Assembly: GCF_021347895.1 (NCBI RefSeq)
Contig: NC_067117.1
Coordinates: 36,338,067 to 36,402,066, forward strand
DNA: 64,000 nucleotides
From: Acanthochromis polyacanthus
Taxonomy: Eukaryota; Chordata; Actinopteri; Pomacentridae
Reading direction: 5' to 3'
The notes under the pieces are model-generated. The model saw only the letters and a program-made list of their open reading frames with translations, was not told where the DNA came from and ran no database searches. Of the stretch, positions 11,311 to 25,652 are shown piece by piece (position 1 is the stretch's first letter; every line of letters starts with the position of its first letter). The translations under genes were made by a program, and so were the position numbers.

Positions 11311-13022
11311 ATACCTGTGAGCAGAATGTCAAGACAGCAGACATTTTTTTTTCTTAAAATCTGAGGCTTACTTCACCTCTAGCCATAATTCATTTATTTT
11401 TCTACCTGTCAGCAGTGACTCCATTTTCTTTGTGCATTGCATTGTGGGAGAATAGGATTCATCCATAGCTCAAATATTGATCATTTTTGTAGATACTGTT
11501 AGCTTTAACCATACTTCATTTTGTCACTTTTTTTTAGTTTGTAATTAGAACACAACATCAGATTCAATCCATCCTGAAACATAGGCATACAGAAACATAT
11601 TATGCAAAATGAAACAAAGTAATACCAACTGAATAGCAGATAACCGAAACATACTGATAAGCTTACAATTCAAGAAGTTGGAAAATTATATCACCAAGTG
11701 TTAACCTTACTTTAGTCGCCATGGCCTGTATGCAGATTTGATCATCATAAAGTATTAGAAATAAATTAAATTCACTCTTCTCTCTGGTCTTGCCATTTTA
11801 TTTGAATAGAAATTGTGTTAGATTGTGATAGATTTAAGGATTCATATCATCCTGTTGAACTGTTTTTACCCCATAAATGGTTTATATTCTGTAGACATGT
11901 ACCTTTAAATTTTTGACTGAAGTTCAACTACTTTGTATCATTCTTATGTCTATAACACACTTCAACACCTTTAAATAGTCTATTGCTTGGGCTCTTTGGC
12001 ATTTATGCACAATGACTCACTGCTACATAGTGACCTCTGTCAGCGATGTTAAACCATTTTAATGATTCGAGGGGAGCCTTGATATTCTTGCCACCCAAAG
12101 CAGCCTCTGGAACAGCATCTAACATCTAAGACACTGAGAAAATGACTGCTTTATGCACAGTCATTAGTCTCACTTATCATTTACTAGATCCCTTCTAAAA
12201 ACCCATCTCTCAACAACTATTTGCTTTTTTTCTAGTCTCTGTTCTCTTCTTGTATTCACTGTGTCATAGCCAATCTGCAGCCAATGGCCAGAGAAGATTG
12301 GTAGTCCAGTTCTGTTTTTTATTGACATATACTTTTACCCAAGTAAGTGAGGTGGGCCACACTGGCGTTCATCTTAGTGAGCGGACGTTGCCTTTAAGTC
12401 AGATGTTTAATATCGAGGGTTATCTGTTTCTGAGTGTGTCCCAGCCTTGGGGTTTGCTGTCTGTGATAATGAAATGCTGCATGTAGCAAAGAGGCATCTA
12501 GAGGGAAAACAGGGCTATTTTCATTAGGATCATGTTTTGTGAGTACACCTTCTCCTCATTTTGTTCAGGGACACAAAAACATGACGACAGATCCTCATCA
12601 AAAGGCACACTGTGTATCATTACCAGGAAACACCACTGCCTTCTGCCTATTTTGTTCACTGTGTGCCACAGGGATGAAAAAATCCATTTGCACGAATACA
12701 GTTTACCTATTACAAAAACTGACACGGTGCAGTCTCTGAAAACAGTCTCCTGTGGACACACAACTATGAGAAAAAGCTCATATATAATTACGGTCACTCA
12801 AGAAAGGCTTTGTGCCTTACCTGACCTATTTATTTCCCTATTTAAGTTTCTTATGTAATGTTTTTTTCTCTCTTCAGCACACAAATCAGTAAAATCTTTT
12901 TAGCAGTGGGTGCAGCAGAAACCTGAAACTGCACAGTATCTCTGCAGTATTTACATTACTTCTAAGTAAAAAACAGAGTATTTGCTCCTATGTCAATGTT
13001 TTACTAAACATTCAGACTTACT
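11311..13022. other. Intronic sequence, no recognised element
   Basis: AT-rich unique-looking sequence. The overlapping short frames at 12250-12860 on both strands carry no recognisable domain. No repeat shared with the rest of the window was seen. Confidence 0.45.
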
Positions 13023-13023
13023 A

Positions 13024-13389
13024 TACTACCATTCAAAAATTTGGGGGCACTTAGAAATGTCCTTATTTTTGAAAGAAAGACATTTTTTCAATGAAGATAA
13101 CATTAAATCAATCAGAAATACAGTCTAGATATTGTTTGTGTGGTAAATGACTATTTTAGCTGAAAGTAGCTGATTTTTAATGGAATATCTACATATGGGT
13201 ATAGAGGTCCATTTCCAGCAACCACCACTTTTGTGTTCTCATGGTACATTGTGTTAGCTAATGGTGTTGAAAGGCTAACTGATGATTAGAAAATCCTTCT
13301 GCAATATTGTTAGCACATGAATAAAAGTGTGAGTTCTCATGGACAATTTGAAATTCCCTGGGTGACCCCAAACTTTTGAAAGGTAGTAT
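13024..13389 (+). mobile_element. Tc1/mariner-type MITE
   Basis: The copy begins TACTACCATTCAAAAATTTG and ends CAAACTTTTGAAAGGTAGTA, an imperfect inverted repeat pair flanked by TA, as expected for Tc1/mariner elements. It is about 365 bp with no transposase and so depends on a related element. The same 5' half occurs reversed at 38062-38196. Its right end abuts the palindromic element that starts at 13391. Confidence 0.85.
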
Positions 13390-13390
13390 A

Positions 13391-13694
13391 TATATATGTC
13401 AGGGTAGAGACTGTGATTTGGTAGAGTTGGAGTCTCTACCAGTAGAGATTGCGATTGGAGTCTCTACCAGTAGAAACTCCAATCCTACCAGTCGAGAAGG
13501 AACTTTAAATCTGTCCCCTGCCCTGACCCCTGACCCTAACCTTAAAAGTCTAACCTTAGTCCTGACAAATCTCTACTGGTAGGATTGGAGTTTCTACTGG
13601 TAGAGATTGCAATTGCAGTCTCTACTGGTAGAGGTTGCGATCGCAGTCTCTACTGCTAGAGACCCAAATCGCAGTCTCTACCCTGACATATATA
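13391..13694. mobile_element. Palindromic fold-back element made of short inverted units
   Basis: The ends are a perfect 14-bp inverted pair, TATATATGTCAGGG on the left and its complement on the right, and the inverted match continues with GTAGAGACTG. Inside, a unit close to GTCTCTACCAGTAGAGATTG is repeated at least twice on the left and, inverted, three times on the right. Many of the units are themselves palindromic (TCTACTGGTAGA). The centre holds a CCCTGACCCCTGACCCTAACC run. No protein is encoded. The structure resembles a fold-back or satellite-like non-autonomous DNA element inserted at the TA end of the adjacent MITE. Confidence 0.75.
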
Positions 13695-15160
13695 AAACAC
13701 AGCTCTTAAAGTTCCACTAGCATTTTGGGGTCTGTATTTTCAATATAGTCTTTCTGAAATATGCGTGTTTGATTGTTATTAACTATTCATCTTAGAAATT
13801 ATTTTTGATTTTGAATATTTGACATTTAACTGATGTATCAATAACCAAAAGCTACAGCAGTGTACTCTGAACATGTAAAAAACTATCATAAATCCTGTTT
13901 ATAAATGTAAGAGGCTGTAGCTATGCCAACATTTTCTGTAGTTCAAAATCGATGCTTTGATTAGATGCTATAACTAATTTAGGCTTGTTTATGATAAACA
14001 AGTGACTCCTGCTTGTATGTGTTATATGTTCATAATCTCAGCTTGTGAACCGGACAGCCTGCTGTCACATAAGGGAGGAGTGATGCTGGGTATTAGAAAA
14101 GGCTCAGCGGGGGTTCACTAGATCACTAGCTCTGTTTTGAGTCAGAAAAGGAAGGATGTTTGCTGGCTCTGGTATCTCACAGAAAGTCTGCTCATCACTC
14201 CTGCTTTTCTCACATGTCAACAATAAATTGGAGATAATTATTTTTTTGGAGCCAAAGAAGAGCAAGTCACTTTCCAGATTCGGCTGCCACTGTGACAGAC
14301 CTCCCCAAGTGAAACTCAAGTTTTTACCTTGTTAAGGTGTCCATATAGTGTTTTTAATATGCTATGTCATGAGCCAAATAAGCATTTCTTACCTGAATCT
14401 GCAGTGTAATGAGGACTCTCAGAAACCCAGAACAAATGTAAGGAACCAACCACAGCGGGGCTTCCAGTATTATTATTCTTCCAAATCAGTTTCTAGTTGG
14501 AAAATGTGTATCTAAATTATTCCAGTATTGCAACGTGCTATTGTGTAGAGCAAATAGTTTTGGTGAGTTTGAGGTGAGCTAGTGTGCTCGAGCCATAATT
14601 AGTAGGGAAAGAGAACATTTCAGGAGCTGGAATAGATTATTTTTTATTGAAAAAAAAATGTAAATATGCAACTTAAATACACACTGATAAGTGTAAAGAG
14701 AGTTTAAACATAGGCAAGAAATTCTGGTGTGTTTGATCACTGAGATCTACATTTTAATAGCCACAATAACTCTATAGAGCCTATTGTGGCGCTGGCGCTA
14801 TGATTGCATATTCACTTTTGATTGGCGGTAGATTGAAACCAGATCAGACAGACTAATTATTGTTTTTCCATCTAAAATCTAGGGAATTACACCAACATTT
14901 TACACATTCACCAGGTCTCAGAGCACTTTTTGCTGCAGAGATGGATATGTAAAAAATTTTGTAAAAATACACAATAAAGTGCATTTAACAAAAATCTTTG
15001 TAAAGGAGACCACGGGATATTGAGCAACTTTCTTACATTTACAAAATTTATTACAGGGCTACAACAAGTATAAAATCAATCATTTATTATCATAACATTA
15101 AATCAAGAATTAAAGGACTTTAGCCTCAGCAGGATTAAGAAAATTTACATTTATCTTTAG
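13695..15160. other. Intronic sequence, no recognised element
   Basis: AT-rich sequence without recognised domains or shared repeats. A minus-strand frame at 14104-14319 has no known motif. A poly-T/poly-A patch at 14637-14660 could mark an old retroposed fragment but gives nothing firm. Confidence 0.4.
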
Positions 15161-15167
15161 TAGCTCC

Positions 15168-17472
<2,305 letters not shown>

Positions 17473-17479
17473 TCAGACA

Positions 17480-19262
17480 GAATCGATGACATGAATAAAG
17501 TTCTTTGACCAGCTTCCGCTGTCCAACATTGCAGTCAGAAGATAGTTGCCTTCCAGATCCATGTCTTCTTCTAGCACAGGGGTCGGCAACCTTTTACACT
17601 CAAAGAGCCATTTCGACCCGTTTCCCACAGAAAAGAAAACACCGGGAGCCGCAAAATCCTTTTGGCATTTAAAATGAAGACAACACTGCATATATCGCTT
17701 TTTTACCTCTATGCCCTTGTTAATCAGTCGTGATTAATTAATTACAAAGCCTCTAATTAGATAGATTCATTTTTTTAATTGTGTCCTTCCACTAATATTT
17801 ATCTTGCTTGGTTAATGTCATTTTTGCTCCTGGACCTCACATGTTACGTAATGTTAGCTGGAAATCAATATTTTGCGAATGTCTATTTAACTTGTAAAAT
17901 CTATTTATCTTAAGCTAATAACTTTTCTCCGGTAAGTCGCTGACCTATTTTCCAAGACGACACTCATCTTACTCTCTGACCTGCTGCCTGGATGTGACAT
18001 CGAGCCGTGTTCTTGCGAGTAACGTGTATTACCCTATCATGAGTACTTTTGACTCAAAGACAAGACGTGTCTTTCTTGGAGTGGAGCTTTAATATACAGG
18101 CTTGCCATTCTTGAGTACAAAACGATGTGAAACTACAGGCGTTGCATCTCCAGGAGTAAAACAAAAAAAGGCATGAAATGTGTGGGAATCTGAAGATCCA
18201 TGTTGTTTCTCTGCATCAGTTTGCGCTCTCATGTCACAGGGGAAAAAACCCCAGCAACACATCCGGTGGAGTGACACGACAAAATAAGAGCGGTAATTTC
18301 ACAGTACAACTCTATATTAAAATGCATTTAACGCACCTGAAAGGCAGAAAAATTTATTTTCCAAAGTTACAGGGAGCCACAACAGAGGGCTGAAAGAGCC
18401 GCATGTGGCTCCGGAGCCGCGGGTTGCCGACCCCTGTTCTAGCAACTTCTTTAATATTGTGCTTGGCCTGCCAGCCCTTCTAATAGTATAGCCATATAGC
18501 AACTTGTCGGTGAGGTGTGATTTCCAGGAGATGTTTTGTGCCATCCAAAACATTCTGGTATAAGTTCCATCAGTTCTTTTTGAGAGTGTCTTCATTAGTA
18601 ACCAGGAGTGAGATCCACGAAGCCAAGATGGATTCCACCGAAGCCTTGAATACTCTCATTTTGGTTGCCCTTTCAATAAGAGATGCCCATATCTTTGACA
18701 GAAGGTTGCAATGCTCCCCAAGCTTTACCAATTTTTGCTTCTATATCACGTGCTGTGTTGGTGTAGCCTCCAAGATATAGGAAATCAATCTAGTGCATAC
18801 AATGTCTCCTAAGATGTTGGGTTAAGGTGCATAAACTTCATCTTGCCAAGCATTCAGGAAGAGTCTGATCTGTCTTGTTTCTTACTCTACCCAATGCAGA
18901 AGGTCTTCTGCTTCACTGAGATTGTTTTCCAAGAGGGCAATATCATCGGCGAATTGCAAGTTCTGGGAGGACTTCTTCAGGGTGTCTTCTATTTTGACGA
19001 TGCTTTAGGGCCAGACCATCGGAGGGCAACATTGCATTCTTTAGTGCATAGTCTAGGCAGATGATGAAGAGGAAAGGCACAAGAGGGTCTCCTTGAAACA
19101 CTCCAGTGTCTATGGAGAAGAGATCTGTGTTGCCCTTGACTGCAGAAGTGTTGACATACATAACTTTTATTGCTTTAACAATCGGCAGATAGATTCCATA
19201 TGCCAGTGCAATTTGGAACATTTTGTTTCTGTCAATTGAGTCGAATGAGTTATTTATGAAAT
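17480..19262 (-). pseudogene. LINE reverse transcriptase fragment
   Basis: Upstream part: FDSIDRNKMFQIALAYGI, VMYVNTSAV and GVFQGDPLVPFLFIICLDYA are RT palm blocks; GVFQGDPL is the normal GxLQGDPL motif. A later part reads DGTYTRMFWMAQNISWKSHL and TILKKLLE. It resumes beyond the inserted MITE as LEEDMDLEGNYLLTAMLD. The catalytic FADD region is degraded around 18930-18960, where frames change. The enzyme would reverse-transcribe element RNA at a nicked target. This copy has several frameshifts and no start, so it is dead. Confidence 0.8.
17577..18436. mobile_element. hAT non-autonomous element (860 bp) with perfect 8-bp duplication
   Basis: The element starts CAGGGGTCGGCAACC and ends with the complement GGTTGCCGACCCCTG. 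It is flanked on both sides by the identical 8-bp TTCTAGCA (17569-17576 and 18437-18444). The subterminal sequences (AAAGAGCC near the left end, AGAGCCGCATGTGGCTC near the right) are typical of a widespread vertebrate hAT MITE. It is inserted into the coding region of the LINE around it, whose reading frame continues on both sides. No transposase is encoded. Confidence 0.93.
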
Positions 19263-20117
19263 AAAACAAATAATTATTTATACTTCAATTATGTAAAAGA
19301 AACTTAAAACTTACAAATGCAGAGTGGGATAGAAGCATGGCTGAAAATTGCACAGTTCGATATCCAGTGCAGCAGTGTGTTGTGTGTCTGTTTCAATGTA
19401 CTGTTTTTGCTTTCTGGCCTGAATACTGTCTTTGTGTTTGGGCTCCTTGGGTCTCATCACCAATCCACCAGTATAAAACTGCCAGCAGACATCTATAAAC
19501 ACGCTCAGACAAGCAAAGCAAAGACCACCACAAACAACACCCGAGTCAAACTAAACTGCTGTATTGGTTGAGCATCTTGCAGTTTTCTGAGGCGCTGATA
19601 AAAACCAAATCAATTCTGCTGGGATGTTCATGTGGCTCTATATCTTTTGGATGTGTGCTGTCATAATAACTAAGACAATCTATCAGGCTTGAGCTTCTGA
19701 ATTTGCTTAGAGATTTCACGTCATCTAGCGTTAGAAAAAAGCTGTTTTTGAGATGTACACGTTTGCATATCATCAAACCATTAAATTAACAGTAAGATTA
19801 TGTCTTTACTGAAAATTTGATTCTGTGTCACAAAGGTGGATCCCTGTAACCTGAAAATATTTGACTTCACTCGGTTTACACAATCAATTTGGGGTCAAAA
19901 TACCTATTTTGTGGTGGAGAAACAAAGAGGCTGCTTCTGAGAGACACAGTTTCACCCAGATATTAAATGTGGTGTACCGTACGAATCGTTGGACCCTCCT
20001 CTCTTTTTTACTAAGTCCTTCCCCTCAAATTACTGTACAAAAGGAGTTCCCAAGGTGCTTGAGTGCTTTGGTTGACTAAGTGCAAGAGTAATTAAAAGGA
20101 TGGAACTTTTAGGATAG
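19263..20117. other. Intronic sequence, no recognised element
   Basis: AT-rich stretch with short frames lacking any known motif. It separates the LINE fragment from the first SINE. Confidence 0.4.
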
Positions 20118-20495
20118 GGGTTGCACAGTGGCGTAGTGGTTAGCACTTTCGCCTTGCAGCAAGAAGATCCCCGGTTCAAATCCCGGGGTGGGCCTGGGAT
20201 CTTTCTGCATGGAGTTTGCATGTTCTCCCTGTGCATGGGTGGGTTTTCTCCGGGCACTCCATCTTCCTCCCACAGTCCAAAAATATGCTGAGGTTAATTG
20301 ATAACTCTAAATTGCCCCTTGGTGTGAATGTGAGTGTGATTGTTTGTCTGTATATGTAGCCCTGTGACAGACTGGCGACCTGTCCAGGGTGTCCCCTGCC
20401 TTCACCCGAGTCAGCTGGGATAGGCTCCAGCACCCCCTCCGAGACCCTAGCGAGGATAAAGCGGTGTATAGAGAACGGATGGATGGATGGACTTC
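20118..20495 (+). mobile_element. tRNA-derived SINE, family S1, copy 1
   Basis: The head resembles a tRNA gene with a box A-like GCGTAGTGGTTAGC and a perfect box B GGTTCAAATCC at about 20173, the internal promoter for RNA polymerase III. The body has GTTTGCATGTTCTCCC, TCCTCCCACAGTCC and CAGCTGGGATAGGCTCCAGC, and the tail is (GGAT)n. It would be moved by a LINE machinery. Two more copies lie at 40977 and 41776. Confidence 0.9.
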
Positions 20496-20857
20496 TAGGA
20501 TACCCTGGTCATGTCTCTGGTTTGCACTGTGCCTGGTTGGAATGTGACAAATTTGGCTGTGGTTGCTCATCAATTATGTTTGTCACTCACTGAGCCTTTA
20601 ATCTCTTGGGCACAAATCAGGTGCAGCAGAGGGGTAGGAAAAAAGAGAAAAAACTAAAAGAAATGCTTGAAAACATAACAAGAATTTCATGTCAGCTGGG
20701 CCACAAGGAAGTGCATGTCTGTAAATTGTGGGTGTCTATAGAGAAATAGTGTTCAGATGTCAGTAGAATATACTAACTATGTTGAGATGATGTTACTTTA
20801 TTGTAACAAACTGAGTTAGATTCAAGAACTCACAAGAAACCGTATTCGGTCCCATCA
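20496..20857. other. Intronic sequence between SINE and LINE
   Basis: Nothing recognised. The stretch ends at an (AAT)n run at 20863-20883 that forms the 3' tail of the minus-strand LINE. Confidence 0.45.
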
Positions 20858-21127
20858 AAGATAGTAATAATAATAATAATAATGATACATTTTATTTGGC
20901 AGCGCCTTTTATAACACCCAAGGTCACTTTACAGAGCATAAAACAGAGTAACATAAATAAAACAAAACAGACACAAGTTACACAACAGTTAAAAACAATG
21001 AATGAATTACAATGAATATGCAGATTTAAACAGATGACTTTTGAGTCGTGACTTAAACTGGGTTAAAGAGAGAATGTTTCGGATGTCTGGTGGGAGAGAG
21101 TTTGGCAGCAGAACGGCTGAAAGCTTA
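20858..21127 (-). mobile_element. L2-type LINE copy B, 3' end
   Basis: An (AAT)n tail is followed on the minus strand by a short 3' UTR. The coding end SLPPDIRNILSLTQFKSRLK and HLFKSAYSL is the conserved C-terminus of L2/Maui ORF2. The rest of the same element resumes at 26380 beyond a 5.2-kb interruption. About 90 codons between the two parts are missing. Confidence 0.82.
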
Positions 21128-21957
21128 TGGAGCCATAATGCTGACAGTAAGTTTTGGCATTGAAAAATGTTGAATTGAAAGCGAAAATACAAACATTGAA
21201 GTTTCAATCTTACTGGCAGTGTTTTCGCGTGAGGGGCGGGGGCTCGGGGGCGGGGCTTATAGCGCCAAAACGCACTTCTTGGTTTTGAGGAAAGGGGACA
21301 GGAGGAGATTGCACTGCAGTGTTGCCAACTTAGCGACCTTCTCGCTAAATCTAGCGACTTTTCAAAGCTCCTAGCGACTTTTTTGTCAAAAGCGACTAGC
21401 GACAAATCTAGCAACCTTTTCTGCCGTTTTGGAGACTCTGATATGAAAACTCCCTACTGTTTTCAACAAGCAGCAGGTGCTGCTGTGAGCTTCTCCCCCT
21501 CCCAGAGCACAGGCTGTCAGTCCAGTAACCCCGCAGCAGTCCCAGTGAGGGGAGGGGGAGAACCACATCACTCCGCGGCCAGACGGCAGATGAATCGCGC
21601 ATGCACAGTCACTACAGATCTCATCCAGACTTACAGAGCCACATAAACGAAAATGTTTCTTCACTGTCATGCTGAAATAAACCACAGCATTTAGCCTCTA
21701 GTACAAAAACATGTTTTGGGTGTTTTATATTCACTTTTTGGTCTCTTCCACAACGTTATTCCTCTCTCCTACAACGTTGATTACAATTACATGCAAACTG
21801 GGAAATATGCTAATTAGGCGATGACGTCATTTGGCGACTTCTAGCGACTTTTAGGACAGACAACAGCGACTTTCCTTACTGAGGAGGTGGCAACAGTGTT
21901 GCCCTGTGCTGGCTAACGCCATTTTCATTTGACCAAGCATGGATCAGAGTTCACCTG
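21128..21957 (+). repeat. Left arm of a long inverted repeat (interrupted)
   Basis: Starting at TATGGAGCCATAATGCTGAC, about 250 bp are the reverse complement of 26037-26379. The shared blocks include ACTGCCAGTAAGATTG, AATTCAACATTTTTCAATG, a GGGGCGGGG tract and GTTTGACCAAGCATGG. The arm is interrupted by an independent 582-bp element at 21317-21898 and resumes at 21899 until GATCAGAGTTCACCT. The arms enclose the L2 copy A. They may be the termini of an unrecognised DNA transposon or mirrored LINE 5' ends. Confidence 0.85.
21317..21898. mobile_element. 582-bp hAT-like MITE rich in AGCGACTT
   Basis: Ends are CAGTGTTGCCAAC and, inverted, CACTGTTGCCACC, flanked by an 8-bp duplication with one mismatch (TTGCACTG and TTGCCCTG). 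The sequence AGCGACTT or AGCGACC recurs at least six times near both ends, as subterminal transposase-binding repeats do. The interrupted sequence reads through when the element is removed, as judged from the other inverted arm. No convincing protein is encoded; the frames at 21383-21685 on both strands overlap each other. Confidence 0.85.
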
Positions 21958-22532
21958 GACTTCGAAAAATCCTTTTTCAAAGATTTTACCTGTGAAGCAC
22001 ACATTAAGACAGAACGCAGATGGAAGAATATAAATCACATTTGAATATTTTAGCAGCTTAACAAATAAATATAATAAAATTAGTTTTGTTTTGCCTCTTT
22101 ATTGTGATAGTAGCAGTGAAGAGTGACAGGAGATGGGGAGAAAAGTAGGGGGCTGACATGTAGCAAGCAGAGTTGACTGGTGGAAAAAGGGAGCTGGAAG
22201 CAGAGGGCTGGAGGAAGGCCAGCAGCAGCATCCCACAGCGGACACGATGGAGACTGGACCAGCTGGTGGAACATCAACCGCAGATCTGAAGCATCCAGCT
22301 CTGGGACCAGGGACACTCGGAGAAATAGCACAGGGGGAAACAGAGTGAATGTACTGCAATAACGGTATACATGTTAAATGTAAAGGTAGATAGAGAAGGG
22401 CTCAGTGCGTAAAGAGAAGTCCCCCAGCAGCCTAGGCCTATAGCAGCATGACTAGAGGCAGAACGAAGGGACGTCCAAGAGGGAGTCAGCTGTGCAATGA
22501 AGACACAAGCTGAACCCCTGTGGGTCACCCAG

Positions 22533-25500
22533 TCAGCCCCAACTATAAGATTTGTCAAAAAGGAACGTTTTAAGCCTGGTCTTAAAAATAGAGAGGGTGT
22601 CTGCCTCCCGAACCCAAACTGGGAGCAGGTTCCACAGGAGAGGCGCCTGATAACTGAAGGCTCTGCCTCCCATTCTACTTTTAGAAATTCTAGGAACAAC
22701 AAGTAAGCCTGCAGCTTGAGAGCGAAGAGTTCTACTAGGATAATAAGGTACTATCAGATCTTTAAGATATGATGGAGATTGGTTATTAAGAGCTTTATAT
22801 GTCAGAAGAAGGATTTTAAATTCTATTCTGGATTTAACAGGAAGCCAGTGAAGAGAAGCAAGTATAGGGGAAATATGATCTCTCTTGCTAACTCCTATCA
22901 GTACTCTCGCAGCAGCGTTTTGGATCAACTGTAGATGTTTGAGAGAGCTATTTGGACAACCCGATAATAAGGAATTGCAATAGTCAAGCCTGGAAGTAAC
23001 AAAAGCATGAACTAATTTTTCTGCATCACTCTGAGACAGAAGGTTCCTGATTTTTACAACATTACGCAGGTGAAAAAAGGAAGTCCTACAGATTTGCTTT
23101 ATGTGTGAGTTAAAGGACATGTCCTGGTCAAAAATAACTCCAAGATTCCTCACAGTAGTACTGGAGGCCAATGTGATGCCATCCAGAGTAACTATTTGCT
23201 TTGAAAGCGAGTTTCTAAGATGTTTGGGGCCAAATACAATGACTTCAGTTTTGTCTGAATTTAGCAGTAGGAAGTTAAAAGTCATCCAGGTTTTAATGTC
23301 CTTAAGACAATCTTGCAGTCTAACTAACTGATCAGTTTCATCTGGTTTCATAGATAAATACAATTGTGTGTCATCTGCATAACAATGGAAGTTAATACAA
23401 TGCTTCCTAATAATATTGCCTAAAGGAAGCATGTATAACGTGAAAAGTATCGGTCCTAAGACAGAACCCTGAGGAACTCCATGATTAACTTTAGTATGCT
23501 CAGAAGAGTTATTGTTGACATGCACAAACTGGAACCTATCTGATAAGTAGGATTTAAACCAATCCAGTGCTGTCCCTTTAATGCCAATTGAATGTTCTAG
23601 ACGCTGTAATAAAATTTTGTGGTCGATTGTGTCAAACGCTGCACTAAGATCTAACAAAACAAGTATAAAGACTAGTCCATTATCTGATGCTATGAGAAGG
23701 TCATTAGTAACTTTCACTAGAGCTGTTTCTGTGCTATGATGCACTCTGAAGCCTGACTGAAACATTTCAAACAAATTATTCCTTTGTAAGTGTTCACATA
23801 ATTGATTTGCAACTGTTCTTTCCAGAATTTTAGAGAGAAATGGTAGGTTGGATATCGGTCTATAGTTAGCTAACACATCTGGATCTAAAGTGGGCTTTTT
23901 AAGCAAAGGTTTGATGACAACAACCTTAAAAGCCTGTGGTACATAGCCTGTTACTAGAGAGAGATTAATCAGATCTAACATTGAAGAATTAATTAAAGGT
24001 AAAATCTCCTTGAAGAGTCTAGTTGGGATAGGATCTAAAAGACATGTTGATGGTTTGGATGTAGAAACTGTTGAAATTAGTTCAGAGAGACATATAGGAG
24101 TGAAGAATTCTAAAGATTCATCAGGTCTAACAGCCAATTCAAAAGCATCTGTGACATTTGTAGGAAGGGCCAGATTAATTTTATCTCTAATCAGAACTAT
24201 TTTCTGTGTAAAGAAGCTCATGAAGTCGTTACTGGTTAAAGCTAAAGGAATACAAGGTTCAACAGAGCTCTGACTCTTTGTCAGCCTGGCTACAGTGCTA
24301 AAGAGAAACCTAGGGTTGTTCTTGTTCTCATCTATTAAAGATGAATAATAAGTTGTCCTGGCATTACGAAGAGCTTTTTTATAGATTACTAGACTATTTT
24401 TCCAAGCCACATACACTACCTCTGAATTAGTGGAATACCACTTTCTTTCCAGCTTTCGGGATGCCTGCTTTAAAGTCCGCAGCTGGGAATTATACCAAGG
24501 AGCAAGTCTTCTCTGAGATATAACTTTCTTTTTTACAGGTGCAACACTATCAAGAGTTGTACGCAGTGAGGCTGAAGCATTAACATAATAATCCACTTCT
24601 GTGGGGGTAAAATAATAATATTTGCCTTCTGATTTATCAGTAAATGTTGCTGAAGTAAACAGTGAGGGTATTATTTCCTTAAATTTAGATACTGAATTGT
24701 CAGACAAACACCTACTGTAATGATATTTGTTCTCAGCTGCTAAACAATCCTTTACTTTAAATTGAAACGTTATCATAAAATGGTCAGAAAGAAGAGGGTT
24801 CTGGGGAAATACTGTTAACTCTTCAATTTCTATGCCATAAGTCAGGACAAGGTCAAGAGTGTGATTAAAACTATGAGTTGGTTTATTTACATGTTGAGAA
24901 AACCCAATTGAGTCTAATAATGAATTAAAAGCTGTTGTAAGGCTGTCGCTGTCTATGTCAACATGAATGTTAAAGTCACCCACAATTATAACTTTGTCTG
25001 AACTGAGCACTAATTCAGATAAAAAGTCTGAGAATTGAGATAAAAACTCAGAATAAGGAGCAGGAGGACGATATATAACAACAAATAAAACTGGTTTCTG
25101 AGCTTTCAAATTTGGATGAGAGAGACTAAGAGTGAGATTTTCAAATGAGCTGTAATCAGGTTTAGGCCTCTGGTTCAATCTTAAACTAGAATGGTAGATT
25201 GCTGCTACTCCTCCTCCTCGGCCTGTGATTTGAGGAATATGACAGTTAATATGACTAGGGGGAGTTGATTCGTTTAGGCTAACAAATTCTTCCTGCTGCA
25301 ACCAGGTTTCAGTCAAACAGAACAAATCAATCTGGTGATCAGTTATCAACTCATTTACTAGCAGAGATTTAGACGAGAGAGATCTAATATTTAACAGACC
25401 ACATTTAATTTTCCTGTCTCTTTGCTCTGTTGAAATAGTGGTATTAATTTTTATTAAATTTTTGTGGTTACTATTTCTTTTGCATATTTTTGATTTGTTT

Positions 25501-25619
25501 AATTTATTGAATTTTGGTGGTCGGGGGACAGACACAGTCTCAATAAAGTTAACTGAATTACTGGAGGGTGACAGCTGTGAGGAAACTGCAGAGAGGTGTG
25601 TAAGACTACAACTCTGCAT
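22533..25619 (-). CDS. L2 LINE ORF2: endonuclease and reverse transcriptase, full length
   Basis: An uninterrupted frame of 1028 codons. Residues about 70-290 form an exonuclease-endonuclease-phosphatase domain: [40 protein letters not shown] and LLSDHFMI carry its Asn, Glu, Asp and His active-site positions. Residues about 560-830 form the reverse transcriptase: [63 protein letters not shown] and the catalytic [11 protein letters not shown]. The C-terminal region ends with [16 protein letters not shown]. The protein would nick target DNA and prime cDNA synthesis from element RNA. All catalytic motifs look intact, so it could be active enzyme, although ORF1 is damaged. The ATG at 25619 lies 33 bases after the ORF1 stop; no better start is evident. 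Confidence 0.93.
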   Translation of the reverse strand: MQSCSLTHLSAVSSQLSPSSNSVNFIETVSVPRPPKFNKLNKSKICKRNSNHKNLIKINTTISTEQRDRKIKCGLLNIRSLSSKSLLVNELITDHQIDLFCLTETWLQQEEFVSLNESTPPSHINCHIPQITGRGGGVAAIYHSSLRLNQRPKPDYSSFENLTLSLSHPNLKAQKPVLFVVIYRPPAPYSEFLSQFSDFLSELVLSSDKVIIVGDFNIHVDIDSDSLTTAFNSLLDSIGFSQHVNKPTHSFNHTLDLVLTYGIEIEELTVFPQNPLLSDHFMITFQFKVKDCLAAENKYHYSRCLSDNSVSKFKEIIPSLFTSATFTDKSEGKYYYFTPTEVDYYVNASASLRTTLDSVAPVKKKVISQRRLAPWYNSQLRTLKQASRKLERKWYSTNSEVVYVAWKNSLVIYKKALRNARTTYYSSLIDENKNNPRFLFSTVARLTKSQSSVEPCIPLALTSNDFMSFFTQKIVLIRDKINLALPTNVTDAFELAVRPDESLEFFTPICLSELISTVSTSKPSTCLLDPIPTRLFKEILPLINSSMLDLINLSLVTGYVPQAFKVVVIKPLLKKPTLDPDVLANYRPISNLPFLSKILERTVANQLCEHLQRNNLFEMFQSGFRVHHSTETALVKVTNDLLIASDNGLVFILVLLDLSAAFDTIDHKILLQRLEHSIGIKGTALDWFKSYLSDRFQFVHVNNNSSEHTKVNHGVPQGSVLGPILFTLYMLPLGNIIRKHCINFHCYADDTQLYLSMKPDETDQLVRLQDCLKDIKTWMTFNFLLLNSDKTEVIVFGPKHLRNSLSKQIVTLDGITLASSTTVRNLGVIFDQDMSFNSHIKQICRTSFFHLRNVVKIRNLLSQSDAEKLVHAFVTSRLDYCNSLLSGCPNSSLKHLQLIQNAAARVLIGVSKRDHISPILASLHWLPVKSRIEFKILLLTYKALNNQSPSYLKDLIVPYYPSRTLRSQAAGLLVVPRISKSRMGGRAFSYQAPLLWNLLPVWVREADTLSIFKTRLKTFLFDKSYSWG

Positions 25620-25652
25620 CCTGGTCTTAACTCTGGGTTGTCATGCTTTAGG

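Larger units (their letters stand above)
17473..19262 (-). mobile_element. Non-LTR retrotransposon (LINE), split by a MITE
   Basis: Minus-strand coding sequence of a LINE reverse transcriptase lies at 18445-19262, and its C-terminal tail lies at 17480-17568. The two parts are separated by the 860-bp hAT MITE at 17577-18436. The 5' half with the endonuclease is missing, so it is a 5'-truncated insertion. The clade is not certain; the protein style is close to RTE-X or related fish LINEs. Confidence 0.8.

Noticed and set aside
20160..20190. tRNA gene at the box B motif
   Set aside because: The box A and box B belong to a SINE head; no cloverleaf with a proper anticodon arm follows, and sister copies share the full SINE body.
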